From assembly GCA_963756185.1 (NCBI GenBank), contig CAVWMS010000003.1:504047-568046 (forward strand): a stretch of 64,000 nucleotides of DNA. The letters run 5' to 3'. The stretch comes from DATAXI01 sp963756185 (GTDB lineage: Bacteria; Verrucomicrobiota; Verrucomicrobiia; Chthoniobacterales; Chthoniobacteraceae). The notes under the pieces are model-generated. The model searched no databases and was not told where the DNA came from. It saw only the letters and a list, made by a program, of their open reading frames with translations. Within the stretch, counting starts at the first letter, position 1. Each line of letters begins with the position of its first letter. Positions 17,907 through 25,757 of the stretch are shown piece after piece. Position numbers and translations under genes: made by a program.

Positions 17907-18197
17907 TTACATCCCGCAAATTTTCTTCAGCGCTTCGACGTGATCCTCGAATCGGGCGCGGCCGCGCGTGGTGGGACGCACGAAAGTGCGCGGTTTGCGG
18001 TTCACGAAGCTCTTTTCGACCTTGATATAGCCGGCTTCCTCGAGCGTTTGCAAATGGGCGCCGAGGTTGCCGTCGGTCAATTCCAGCATTTCGCCCAGGG
18101 AACGAAAGTCGAGCTGCTCGGACGCGCCCAGTGGCATGAGCGCGGACATGATGCGCAGCCGCGCGGGCGCGTGAATGACTTTGTCGAGTTCCGGCAT
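17907..18197 (-). CDS. winged-helix transcriptional regulator
   Basis: 96 residues. The fold is a small winged helix: helix FRSLGEMLELTDGNLGAHLQ with recognition-helix pattern LTDGNLGAHLQTLEEAGYI, then a wing with KVEKSFVNRKPRTFVRPTTR. It belongs to the short ArsR-like/DUF group often paired with a membrane protein. Only 3 bases separate it from the membrane-protein gene upstream, so they form one operon. A candidate operator (ACTCT-AGAGT palindrome, 18823-18846) lies just before the first gene. The signal it senses is unknown. Confidence 0.8.
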   Translation of the reverse strand: MPELDKVIHAPARLRIMSALMPLGASEQLDFRSLGEMLELTDGNLGAHLQTLEEAGYIKVEKSFVNRKPRTFVRPTTRGRARFEDHVEALKKICGM

Positions 18198-18200
18198 GGC

Positions 18201-18815
18201 TTATCTCCAGAATTTGCGAATGAAGACGCCAGAGAAGATCAGCGAACCGCCGCCGGTGATCGCGAGCCACAGAAAGAAATAGTGCGTCACAAAACAGTAA
18301 CCGATCAGGATCAGCACTGTCACCAGGGCGCCAAGCCAGATGAAATAGCGCCCGGTAAATAGGCCGCCAATGACATAGGCGAACATCGGGATGGTGTGAA
18401 AGTAAGCGGTGATGCGCCGGTAGGTGGGCCAAAAGTCGACCCACTGCGCCTGGGTCTGCGGCCATTGCATGGGGACGAGCAGGTTCAGCCAAAGGATCGC
18501 GTAAAAGAAGATGACTCCCCAAAAGACGCCGTAGCGCCAGGCGCCCGGTCTTTTGACGCGCACGCCGTGCGCCGCAAACCACCAGGTGCCTCCAATCCCG
18601 ATGAGGTCGAGGATTGACCAGAGCCAGGACATGGTCAGCGGATGAAATTGCGTGGTGATGTCTGCCACGGCCCAGATGCATCCCCAGAGGATGAGGATGG
18701 GGGCGGAGGGGCCCTGGGCGATGGCGACACGGGCCTGGGCGGCGACGCGGTCGATATCGGCGAGGGAGGCGCGGGCCTCGTCCTGGGTGGGGGAAACGAG
18801 AGGTTGGTCATTCAT
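18201..18815 (-). CDS. membrane protein paired with a winged-helix regulator
   Basis: 204 residues from the ATG at 18815, which gives a short polar N-terminus (MNDQPLVSPTQDEARASLAD) before five or six membrane helices; the open frame extends upstream without protein-like sequence. The helices hold many aromatic and small residues (LWGCIWAVADITTQFHPLTM). No catalytic motif is visible. The pairing with a regulator three bases downstream is a common arrangement for small permease-like or sensor proteins. Function unknown. Confidence 0.7.
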   Translation of the reverse strand: MNDQPLVSPTQDEARASLADIDRVAAQARVAIAQGPSAPILILWGCIWAVADITTQFHPLTMSWLWSILDLIGIGGTWWFAAHGVRVKRPGAWRYGVFWGVIFFYAILWLNLLVPMQWPQTQAQWVDFWPTYRRITAYFHTIPMFAYVIGGLFTGRYFIWLGALVTVLILIGYCFVTHYFFLWLAITGGGSLIFSGVFIRKFWR

Positions 18816-18822
18816 AATAGAG

Positions 18823-18846
18823 GACTCTGTACTGTAGAGTACTCTG
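18823..18846. promoter_or_regulatory. candidate operator upstream of the membrane protein/winged-helix operon
   Basis: ACTCTGTACTGTAGAGT has ACTCT/AGAGT arms, and the following TACTCTGCG repeats the half-site. It lies 8 bases upstream of the membrane-protein start and in the divergent region with lexA. Binding by the winged-helix protein is inferred from position. Confidence 0.4.
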
Positions 18847-18914
18847 CGTGTCAAGGGATTCGTTGCCTCGCTTTTCGTCTTTTTTCGGCTTGCCTCCCCG
18901 GCTCTTTTTGTCAG

Positions 18915-18928
18915 TGTTCGCGTGAACA
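18915..18928 (+). promoter_or_regulatory. LexA box (TGTTC-N4-GAACA)
   Basis: TGTTCGCGTGAACA is a perfect match to TGTTC-N4-GAACA, the LexA-binding motif reported for Verrucomicrobia. Its last base is the A of the lexA ATG, so LexA bound here would cover the start codon and block both polymerase and ribosome access: classic autoregulation of an SOS repressor. Confidence 0.85.
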
Positions 18929-19560
18929 TGCTTACCGCGCGCCAGCAGGAAATCCTCGATTTTCTCAAACGGGAACTCAACCGCACCGGCATCATGCCGA
19001 GCACGCGCGAAATCCAGGAGCATTTCCGTTTCGCCAGCCAGACGGCCTCGGTCAATCACCTCAAGGCACTGGAACGCAAGGGGGCAATCCGGCGCATGGC
19101 GGGCAAGGCGCGGGCGGTGGCTGTCCCATCGATGCTCAACCGCCAGCCGCTGGTCGACATACCGCTCTTTGGGCAGATCGCCGCCGGCATGCCGGAGGCC
19201 GTCGAGCAAAGCGCCGAGGGGAGGCTGAGCATCGATGCCGCCGCGCTCGGCGTACGGCCCGGCGTGCGGGGCTTTGCGCTGCGGGTGCGCGGGGATTCGA
19301 TGATCGATGCGCATATCGTAGACGGCGATACCGCGATCCTCGAAGCGCGCGAGCCGAGGCATGGGGATATTGTCGCGGCGCTGATCGACGGCGAGACGAC
19401 GCTGAAGCGTTATCTGGTGCAGCAGGGCTCGCCGTTTCTGCGGGCGGAAAATGCGCGCTACCCGGATTTGATTCCGGCGCGGGAGCTGGTTGTCCAGGGG
19501 GTGCTCATTGGGCTGGTGCGCGGGCGGGAGTCGGTGAGCAAGGCGGGCCGGCGGGGGTAG
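18928..19560 (+). CDS. lexA: LexA repressor (SOS regulator, S24 autoprotease)
   Basis: 210 residues from the ATG at 18928; a GTG two codons upstream lies inside the operator. N-terminal winged HTH (residues 1-65) has the LexA pattern LTARQQEILDFL and STREIQEHFRFASQTASVNH. The linker contains the Ala86-Gly87 self-cleavage bond in IAAGMPEA; the catalytic Ser124 is in RGDSMID and Lys160 in ETTLKRY. It represses DNA-damage genes until RecA filaments trigger cleavage. The length and spacing match LexA rather than phage S24 proteins. It is monocistronic, followed by a strong terminator-like structure. Confidence 0.95.
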   Translation: MLTARQQEILDFLKRELNRTGIMPSTREIQEHFRFASQTASVNHLKALERKGAIRRMAGKARAVAVPSMLNRQPLVDIPLFGQIAAGMPEAVEQSAEGRLSIDAAALGVRPGVRGFALRVRGDSMIDAHIVDGDTAILEAREPRHGDIVAALIDGETTLKRYLVQQGSPFLRAENARYPDLIPARELVVQGVLIGLVRGRESVSKAGRRG

Positions 19561-19589
19561 GAGCCATCTCATAGAGCCAGAGTTTATGG

Positions 19590-19708
19590 GCATCGAAAGG
19601 CGCTTCGCTTTTCGATGCAGGCACGGCGGCTGTTTGGCAGCGGGGCGCGGACTCATTTCTTACGGGCCGGTTTGATGGGGATTCTTTCGGCCGCCGTGCC
19701 TGTTTTTT
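19590..19708 (+). terminator. stacked hairpins ending in T6, likely lexA terminator
   Basis: First hairpin 19590-19618: GCATCGAAAGGCG pairs with CGCTTTTCGATGC around a CTT loop. Then a 13-bp inverted repeat, CAGGCACGGCGGC (19618-19630) with GCCGCCGTGCCTG (19690-19702), is followed directly by TTTTTT (19703-19708). The latter is a long-loop intrinsic terminator. Confidence 0.6.
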
Positions 19709-19712
19709 GAAG

Positions 19713-19757
19713 GCGGGGTTTCACCCCGCGCCCCACTCAGGGGACTTGTCCCCTGAG
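19713..19757. repeat. two further hairpins before pepF
   Basis: GCGGGGTTTCACCCCGC (19713-19729) and CTCAGGGG...CCCCTGAG (19736-19757, ten-base arms with a TT loop). They resemble REP-like intergenic palindromes and may also insulate the downstream gene. Confidence 0.6.
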
Positions 19758-19840
19758 AACCCCGTGCGGTCGCCGGCGCGACAGATGATGGAAACTCCAA
19801 TTATCCGTGAATTCCGCGCCATCCGTGGTTCAATTGATGC

Positions 19841-21685
19841 ATGAATCCTTCCCCATTCCATCTCAAGGACGATGAGGCTGCCGGCGGAGCGCGCATCCCG
19901 CTGCGCTCCGAGGTTCCCGCCGCCGATACCTGGGACCTCGAGCTTCTCTATCCCACGCCCGCCGATTGGGCAGCCGATTTCGCCCGCCTGCAGGAGCAAT
20001 ATCCGCGTTATGCGGAATTCAAGGGAATCGCGGGCCGCTCCGCCGCCGACCTGCATGCGTGCCTTGAGTTCGACAAGGAAATCGACATGCGCGCCGAGCG
20101 CGTGGGCCATTACGCGTCGCTGCGCAGCTCCGAGGATAGCGCCGATGCGGCGAACCTGAAACGCTCGTCGGAGCTGGACAACCTGCTCACCAAGGTTGCC
20201 GAAGCCTCCTCGTTCATTTCGCCGGAAATCCAGTCAATCGATGACGAAACATTCGCCGCTTTTCTCGCCGATCCGATTCTCGCCGACTGGCGCATCCGGC
20301 TGCGCAAGGTCCGCCGGCTGCGCCCGCATACGCTTTCGCAGCCCGAGGAGCGGCTCATGGCGCTGGGCGCGAGCGCGCTGGCCGGCCATCACGAGACTTT
20401 CTCGCAGTTGACCAACGTCGACATGAAATTCGGCGTCATCAAGGACGAGACCCGCGCCGACCGGCCGCTCTCGCAAAGCTCGTTCAGTTCCTTTCTCTAC
20501 AAGCGCGATCCGGCGCTGCGCAAGCAGGCCTTTCACCAATTCTACGCGGAATTCCGCGATCACTCCTACACGCTTGCCTCGTCGCTCTCCCATTCGGTCC
20601 GCGCCGACGTGTTTTACGCGCGCGCGCGAAACTATCCATCGGCGCGCGCCGCGGCGCTGTTCAACGACGATGTCCCGCCCGAGGTCTATGACAATCTCAT
20701 CGCGAGCGTGCGGACGAATCTCGAGCCGCTCTTTCGCTACTTCCAGTTGCGCCGGCGGGTGCTCGAGCTCGATGAAATCCACCAATACGACACGTACGTG
20801 CCGATGGTCTCGAGCATCGAGATGCGCACCAGCTTCGACGAGGCGATCGGCCTCGTGCTCGAATCGCTCGCGCCGCTCGGCTCCGAGTACACCGGCGCGC
20901 TCGAAGCGGGCCTCCGCATCGGCCGCTGGTGCGACCGCTACGAGAACAAGGACAAGCGCTCCGGCGCGTTTTCATCCAGCTCCTATCGCAACCCGCCGTT
21001 CATCCTGATGAATTACAAGGAGGATGTCTTCTCGGATGTTTACACGCTGGCGCACGAGGCGGGCCACTCGATGCATAGCTGGTTCTCGCAGGCGCACCAA
21101 TCGTACCAGGATTACAATTACCCGATTTTTCTCGCCGAGGTGGCCTCCACCTTCAACGAGGAATTGCTCACGCATCATCTGCTCGAAAAGGCCACCGACC
21201 CGCGGATGCGCATCTATCTCATCAACCGCCAGGTCGACGACATTCGCGGCACCGTGTACCGCCAGACCATGTTCGCCGAGTTTGAAAAGATCATTCACGA
21301 AATGGAGGAAGCCGGGGAGGCGCTGACGCTGGACAGCTTCCGTTCGGTTTACCGGGGCCTGCTCGAGGCGTATTTCGGCCCCGATTTTGCGCTCGATTCC
21401 GAACTCGATCTCGAGTGCCTGCGCATCCCCCATTTCTATAGCGCCTTTTACGTCTATAAATATGCCACCGGTATGTCCGCCGCCGTCAGCCTCGCGCAAT
21501 CCGTCCTGGAAGGCGGCGCGCCGCAGGTTGAGCGCTACCTTGGTTTCCTGAAATCCGGCGGCTCGCAGTTTCCGCTGCCGACGTTGAAAGCGGCCGGCGT
21601 GGATATGGCCACCCCGCGGCCGATCGAGCGTACGCTCGCGCTGTTCGCCCAGCGCGTGGAGGAATTGGAGAAGCTGCTCGCCTGA
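19841..21685 (+). CDS. pepF: oligoendopeptidase F (M3 family zinc metallopeptidase)
   Basis: 614 residues, the usual length for PepF. The zinc site is HEAGH (H405, E406, H409) in LAHEAGHSMHSWFSQ, with the second Glu in FLAEVASTFNEELLTHHLLE. The N-terminal helical region (residues 1-190) starts DTWDLELLYPTPADWAADF, typical of the family. It is a cytoplasmic enzyme that trims short peptides (about 7-17 residues). No signal peptide. It stands alone between the lexA terminator and a membrane protein gene on the same strand, 39 bases upstream of the latter. Confidence 0.95.
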   Translation: MNPSPFHLKDDEAAGGARIPLRSEVPAADTWDLELLYPTPADWAADFARLQEQYPRYAEFKGIAGRSAADLHACLEFDKEIDMRAERVGHYASLRSSEDSADAANLKRSSELDNLLTKVAEASSFISPEIQSIDDETFAAFLADPILADWRIRLRKVRRLRPHTLSQPEERLMALGASALAGHHETFSQLTNVDMKFGVIKDETRADRPLSQSSFSSFLYKRDPALRKQAFHQFYAEFRDHSYTLASSLSHSVRADVFYARARNYPSARAAALFNDDVPPEVYDNLIASVRTNLEPLFRYFQLRRRVLELDEIHQYDTYVPMVSSIEMRTSFDEAIGLVLESLAPLGSEYTGALEAGLRIGRWCDRYENKDKRSGAFSSSSYRNPPFILMNYKEDVFSDVYTLAHEAGHSMHSWFSQAHQSYQDYNYPIFLAEVASTFNEELLTHHLLEKATDPRMRIYLINRQVDDIRGTVYRQTMFAEFEKIIHEMEEAGEALTLDSFRSVYRGLLEAYFGPDFALDSELDLECLRIPHFYSAFYVYKYATGMSAAVSLAQSVLEGGAPQVERYLGFLKSGGSQFPLPTLKAAGVDMATPRPIERTLALFAQRVEELEKLLA

Positions 21686-21724
21686 ACGCGAGTTAGAATT
21701 TCGAAATTCGTATTTAGAACCTTC

Positions 21725-23296
21725 ATGCCATCCACAGAGCGCTATTTTGCGAAGGTGCGATGGTGCGAGGCCGCGTTAATCGCAGGGTTTCTGCTCTTGT
21801 GCGGCTTCGACATCTTGCATCACGCGATGTGGCGGGATGAGATGCAGCCGTGGCTCTTCGCGCGTGACAGCACGAGCGTTCCCGATCTCTTGAGAAACAT
21901 GCATTATGAGACTCATCCCCGGCTTTGGTATGTCGTCCTGTTTGCCATTACACGCTTCACAGCCAACCCGGAGGCGATGCAAGTGGCGAACCTCTTTATC
22001 ATCTGCGCGGCGATGGCCATTTTCGTACGGTATTGCCCGCTGCCGTTTCATCTCAAGGCGCTGACCGTATTTGGATATTATTTCGTAATCGAATGGGGAA
22101 CCATCAGCCGCAATTATGCGTTGGGAGTTCTGTTTTGCTTCTGGTTCTGCGCATGGTTTCATAAACGGGAGAAAGGTTACCTTGGCCTGGCGGCGCTGCT
22201 GTTTTTGGCCATCCAATCCAATCTGTGGTCCGCGGTGCTGGCCGCCGGCCTGGCCTGGCTCCTGCTCCTCGAGGCGTTGCTGAATCCACAGGTGAGAGCC
22301 AGAATAGCAACGAGGCGGATCGACGCACTTGCAAGTCTCCTGTTGGTTTTGGGAGGGGCGTTTCTGACTTTGTGGACTGCAATTCCGCAACCTGACGCCG
22401 GCGGAGAGAATCATTTTGACCCCACTATCACCTTTCTTGTGAGATTGGCTGGAGCGTTCTCCGCGCTCTGGACGGGTTTCGTCCCCGCATTGTTGCAACA
22501 CGGTATAATCGATGCCTTGCAACTCAATGTCTTCGCAATACGCTCACTGCTGGGACTGATTCTCTTCGCTGTGACGGTTGCGTTCTTCTGGCGATCACCC
22601 CTCATCTTGTGGACCTATCTCGTTGGCGCCTCTCTGCTGCTCGTCCTTGCCTTTGTTCAGGTTTGGAACTGGCAACGACATACGGGCCATTTCTTTCTCT
22701 GGTTTCTCGTTTGCCTTTGGCTGGCGCACTACTTCCGGGAGGATGCGGAGAGAGAGAGAGCATTCAGGATGTCACGGTATCAAAAGATTTTTTTGCTTTT
22801 ATTCCTTCTCTATCAGGCCACCGCCGCCATTGGCTCGTCAGTAGGAACATACTACTTTCCCTTTTCCTCCAGCAAGTCCGTGGCGACCTATATTGTCGGG
22901 CATGGGTTGCAAGCACTTCCAATCGCGGGTTACCCGGATTTCGCCGCCGTGCCCGTGGCCGGCTATCTGAACGTGCATATTTACTACCTCAACACAAATC
23001 GCTGGGGTTCGTTCATTGTCGAGAATAACCGCAGACCGGATGATTGGACCGGGGCCGAGTTACTGCAGGCTGTTAACGAATTTGCACAAAAGGAACACGG
23101 CGATTTTCTCGTCTTGCTAAATCAGCCATTGGCCTTGATGAAGGACGGTCGCGTATATGAGGAGGTACAGGTGGGAAAGCTCCACAAGGAGGCGAGCTTC
23201 CGTCCGTCCTTAATGAAAGGCGAAGATTATTGGCTTTACCGTTACGAGGCAGCAAAGCCCGCGGCGCTTTCGCTCGAGCCGATGCCCGCCTCCTGA
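21725..23296 (+). CDS. GT-C-like multi-membrane-span protein (GT39/DUF2723-like)
   Basis: 523 residues with about ten to twelve membrane helices and a soluble C-terminal domain (residues ~400-520). The first periplasmic loop contains HAMWRDEMQPWLFARD and MHYETHPRLWYVVLF, the acidic and His residues placed like the catalytic loop of GT-C glycosyltransferases that use polyprenyl-phosphate sugars. An alternative is a non-enzymatic membrane protein. It lacks neighbours of obvious related function, so the acceptor is unknown. Confidence 0.6.
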   Translation: MPSTERYFAKVRWCEAALIAGFLLLCGFDILHHAMWRDEMQPWLFARDSTSVPDLLRNMHYETHPRLWYVVLFAITRFTANPEAMQVANLFIICAAMAIFVRYCPLPFHLKALTVFGYYFVIEWGTISRNYALGVLFCFWFCAWFHKREKGYLGLAALLFLAIQSNLWSAVLAAGLAWLLLLEALLNPQVRARIATRRIDALASLLLVLGGAFLTLWTAIPQPDAGGENHFDPTITFLVRLAGAFSALWTGFVPALLQHGIIDALQLNVFAIRSLLGLILFAVTVAFFWRSPLILWTYLVGASLLLVLAFVQVWNWQRHTGHFFLWFLVCLWLAHYFREDAERERAFRMSRYQKIFLLLFLLYQATAAIGSSVGTYYFPFSSSKSVATYIVGHGLQALPIAGYPDFAAVPVAGYLNVHIYYLNTNRWGSFIVENNRRPDDWTGAELLQAVNEFAQKEHGDFLVLLNQPLALMKDGRVYEEVQVGKLHKEASFRPSLMKGEDYWLYRYEAAKPAALSLEPMPAS

Positions 23297-23344
23297 AAAT
23301 ATGACCGGCTTTAGGGCATGCTAATAAAATCTGCAACCTCTGTC

Positions 23345-23424
23345 GTCCCAGAGGGACTTAACCGCGTTGCGCGTGAACCCAGGGGCTGAAGCCCCTGGCT
23401 ATTGTCTGCCGCCCCCTTCGGGGA
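23345..23424. repeat. cluster of REP-like palindromes
   Basis: Three palindromic elements lie between convergent genes: GTCCCAGAGGGAC (23345-23357), CCAGGGGCTGAAGCCCCTGG (23379-23398) and CCCCTTCGGGG (~23414-23424). Similar strings recur as dispersed intergenic elements in related bacteria. They may also act as a bidirectional terminator for the GT-C gene and tsf. Confidence 0.55.
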
Positions 23425-23471
23425 CTCTTGAAGCGGCTACGGTGTGAATATGCTGTAGCCCACCCGCCGGC

Positions 23472-24101
23472 TCAGCCCGCGTTCTCTTCCGCCGCCGGCG
23501 CGCCGGCCAATTCCTCGCCCACCATGTAGCGCGTGAAGCGGCGGATCACGATGTTCTCGCCCAGTTCGCTGATCTTGCTGTTGATCAAGTCGCGCACGGT
23601 GACGTCGGGATTCTTGATGAACGCCTGGTCCAGCAGGCAAACGGTCGAATAAAATTTCTCGAGTTTCCCCTCAACGATCTTCTCGGTGACGTTGGCCGGT
23701 TTGCCCTTTACCTGGCCGCGGTAAATCTCCCGCTCGCGCTCGACAAGGTCGGCGGGCACTTGCTCGCGCGTGACGTAGTGCGGATGCGCGGCGGCGATGT
23801 GCAACGTGATGTCCTTCACGAACTCGCGGAAGTTGTCGTTCTTGGCCACGAAATCGGTCTCGCAATTCACCTCGACGAGCACGCCTACCTTTCCCTGGAG
23901 ATGGATGTACGAGGCGACGACGCCCTCCCTGGTGGCGCGCGTCGCCTTCTTGGCGGCGCTGGCTATGCCCTTGGTGCGCAGGATCGTCTCGGCCTTCTCA
24001 AGGTCGCCATTGGCCTCGGCCAGCGCGCGCTTGCAATCCATCATGCCGGCGTTGGTTTTTTCGCGGAGGGTCTTGACCAGTTGTGGGTTGACTTCGCTCA
24101 T
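23472..24101 (-). CDS. tsf: translation elongation factor Ts
   Basis: 209 residues, the short EF-Ts form without the long second subdomain of E. coli (283). Landmarks: VKTLREKTNAGMMDCKRALA (UBA-like domain contacting EF-Tu), the catalytic NCETDFVAKNDNFREFV, and a C-terminal ISELGENIVIRRFTRYMVG. It recharges EF-Tu with GTP. It follows rpsB by 90 bases on the minus strand, the standard rpsB-tsf operon. Confidence 0.97.
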   Translation of the reverse strand: MSEVNPQLVKTLREKTNAGMMDCKRALAEANGDLEKAETILRTKGIASAAKKATRATREGVVASYIHLQGKVGVLVEVNCETDFVAKNDNFREFVKDITLHIAAAHPHYVTREQVPADLVEREREIYRGQVKGKPANVTEKIVEGKLEKFYSTVCLLDQAFIKNPDVTVRDLINSKISELGENIVIRRFTRYMVGEELAGAPAAEENAG

Positions 24102-24191
24102 GTAAGGAAAAGCGGGGGTTGGATTTTTAAAAAGAAACCAGTGGCATGCGAAGGGGTCGCCTGCATGGAATTCGAGTTGGGCGCAGCCGGA

Positions 24192-24917
24192 TCAGGCGCT
24201 GACGCCGGCCATCTCGACCTCTTCGCGGCGGGTCGATTCGCCCGAGGCCGCGGCAATCGCGGTGACGAGCTTCTGAAGCAGGATGCGGATGGCGCGGATG
24301 GCATCATCGTTGCCGGCGATGGGATAATCGATGAGGGTCGGGTCGGCGTTGGTATCGACGATGGCGACGGTGGGGATGGAGAGGCGGACGGCCTCGGCGA
24401 CGGCAATGGACTCGCGCGTGGTATCGATCACGATGAGCGCGTCGGGCAGCTTCTGCATGTCGCGGATGCCCTCGAGGTTGCGGCGCAGCTTTTCACCCTC
24501 GCGGCGCAGCGCGGCCAGCTCCTGCTTGCCCATCTTCGAAAAATTGGGGTCCTTGTCGATTTCCTCGATGTACTTGAGACGGCCGACGCTCTTGCGGATG
24601 GTCTGCAAATTGGTGAGCGTGCCGCCCAGCCAGCGCTGGTTGACGTAAAACTGGCCGCAGGCCAGCGCGGCTTCCTTGATGGCCTCCTGCGCCTGCTTCT
24701 TGCAGCCGACGAAGAGGATTTTGCCGCCGCGGCGGGAAATATCGCCGAGGAACTGCGTGGCGACCTCCAACTGGCGGACGGTGACGCCCAGGTTGATGAT
24801 GTAGATGGCGTTGCGTTTCTCGAAAATGTACGGCTTCATTTTCGGGTTCCACCGCTTGGTCTGGTGGCCAAAGTGGACCCCGGCTTCGAGAAGCTCGGTC
24901 ATCAGTTCAGTTGACAT
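24192..24917 (-). CDS. rpsB: 30S ribosomal protein S2
   Basis: 241 residues. Recognised by LLEAGVHFGHQTKRWNPKMK, IYIINLGVTVRQLEVATQFL, GGTLTNLQTIRKSVGRLKYI and LPDALIVIDT with the late DTNADPTLIDYPIAGNDDAI. S2 binds the 30S head/platform late in assembly. It is the first gene of the rpsB-tsf operon. The ~275 bases upstream (24,918-25,193) contain no supported gene and should hold the promoter, reading leftward. Confidence 0.97.
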   Translation of the reverse strand: MSTELMTELLEAGVHFGHQTKRWNPKMKPYIFEKRNAIYIINLGVTVRQLEVATQFLGDISRRGGKILFVGCKKQAQEAIKEAALACGQFYVNQRWLGGTLTNLQTIRKSVGRLKYIEEIDKDPNFSKMGKQELAALRREGEKLRRNLEGIRDMQKLPDALIVIDTTRESIAVAEAVRLSIPTVAIVDTNADPTLIDYPIAGNDDAIRAIRILLQKLVTAIAAASGESTRREEVEMAGVSA

Positions 24918-25193
24918 ATCGATTTATGGGCGTTTTTTGGGACTGGCTGGGATTATCAAAAAGGGCGTTTAAGCTGCCCCAGGAAGGGGGGGAATGCAAG
25001 TGGTTTCGGCGGGGGAAAATTGGGGGGTTTAAGAGAGAGCGGCGCTGCCTGGTCAGCCACGAGGGCAACTTGCACCCGATGTTCCCGAATCCCAGTCGAA
25101 ACTGGGTCGAGGGAAAGTATTAACGTAAGTATCTATTTATTAGGTTCTTATGACTTCTTGCAAAAAGGATTTCAGGTCTGCCATGGTGACGAA

Positions 25194-25526
25194 GTGAAAC
25201 TTCCCCACGGCACGGCAGCTTTTGTCGACATGGCCAAACTTCGAGACTATTGCCTGAGCGCCACGCACCCGGAGGGCAAGCACAAGGCAAGGGTATTCGC
25301 CGCAGCCCTCGACCTGGATGCCAGCGATGCCGATTGGCTGCGTCAGCAGTTGCTGGCAGCAGTGTTACGCGAGCAATGCCGAACAGGATCCAGAACGGAC
25401 TATGGTCAGCGATACATCGTCGATTTCACGACCCGCCGCGGCACGCGAGAGGCGAGTATCCGAAGCGCGTGGATCATTCGGACCGGCGAGAAAATGCCTC
25501 GTCTGACATCCTGTTACGTGATATAA
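25194..25526 (+). CDS. DUF6883-like protein
   Basis: 110 residues from GTG at 25194 (MKLPHGTAAFVDMAKLRDYC), chosen because the domain starts at this lysine-leucine-proline; upstream sequence in frame is not protein-like. Core features: LPxGxxAxVDxxKLRDYCLS, HPEGKHKARVFAAAL, YGQRYIVDFTTRRG and IRSAWIIRTGEKMPRLTSCY. This matches DUF6883 proteins, small domains usually found next to DUF4926 genes, as here. A toxin-like role is suggested by the pairing and genomic habit, not shown. An out-of-frame ATG with four codons ends on the GTG. Confidence 0.65.
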   Translation: MKLPHGTAAFVDMAKLRDYCLSATHPEGKHKARVFAAALDLDASDADWLRQQLLAAVLREQCRTGSRTDYGQRYIVDFTTRRGTREASIRSAWIIRTGEKMPRLTSCYVI

Positions 25527-25534
25527 GGAGCCCG

Positions 25535-25756
25535 ATGCAAGAAGCGCCCGCCAAATTGCTTGATGTGATCGCCCTGCTGGATGAAAAGCCAGCCTTGAGA
25601 CTCTCTCGAGGACAGGTAGGGACGATCGTCGAGGTGCTTGCGGCTGACGTGTTTGAAGTGGAGTTCTGTGACAGCGAAGGCCGGACCATTGGTTTCGCCG
25701 AGTTGCACCGGCCCGAGTTTCTGGTCCTTCGGCACGAGCCGGCAATCGCAGCTTAA
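25535..25756 (+). CDS. DUF4926-like protein
   Basis: 73 residues, ATG at 25535 with a strong site AAGGAG 5 bases upstream, only 8 bases after the DUF6883 gene. The sequence LLDVIALLDEKPALRLSRGQ, VGTIVEVLAADVFEVEFCDS and GRTIGFAELHRPEFLVL is the SH3-like DUF4926 pattern. The pair is coupled and small, as in a two-gene module; if this is a toxin-antitoxin system, this would be the neutralising partner. That is inference. Confidence 0.7.
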   Translation: MQEAPAKLLDVIALLDEKPALRLSRGQVGTIVEVLAADVFEVEFCDSEGRTIGFAELHRPEFLVLRHEPAIAA

Positions 25757-25757
25757 A

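Noticed and set aside
17884..18681. 265-codon minus-strand frame overlapping the winged-helix and membrane genes
   Set aside because: Out-of-phase shadow of two better supported genes; the Arg/His/Leu-rich text has no domain.
25182..25196. Four-codon leader peptide (ATG GTG ACG AAG TGA) before the DUF6883 gene
   Set aside because: Could be coincidence; no ribosome site specific to it and no sign of regulation.
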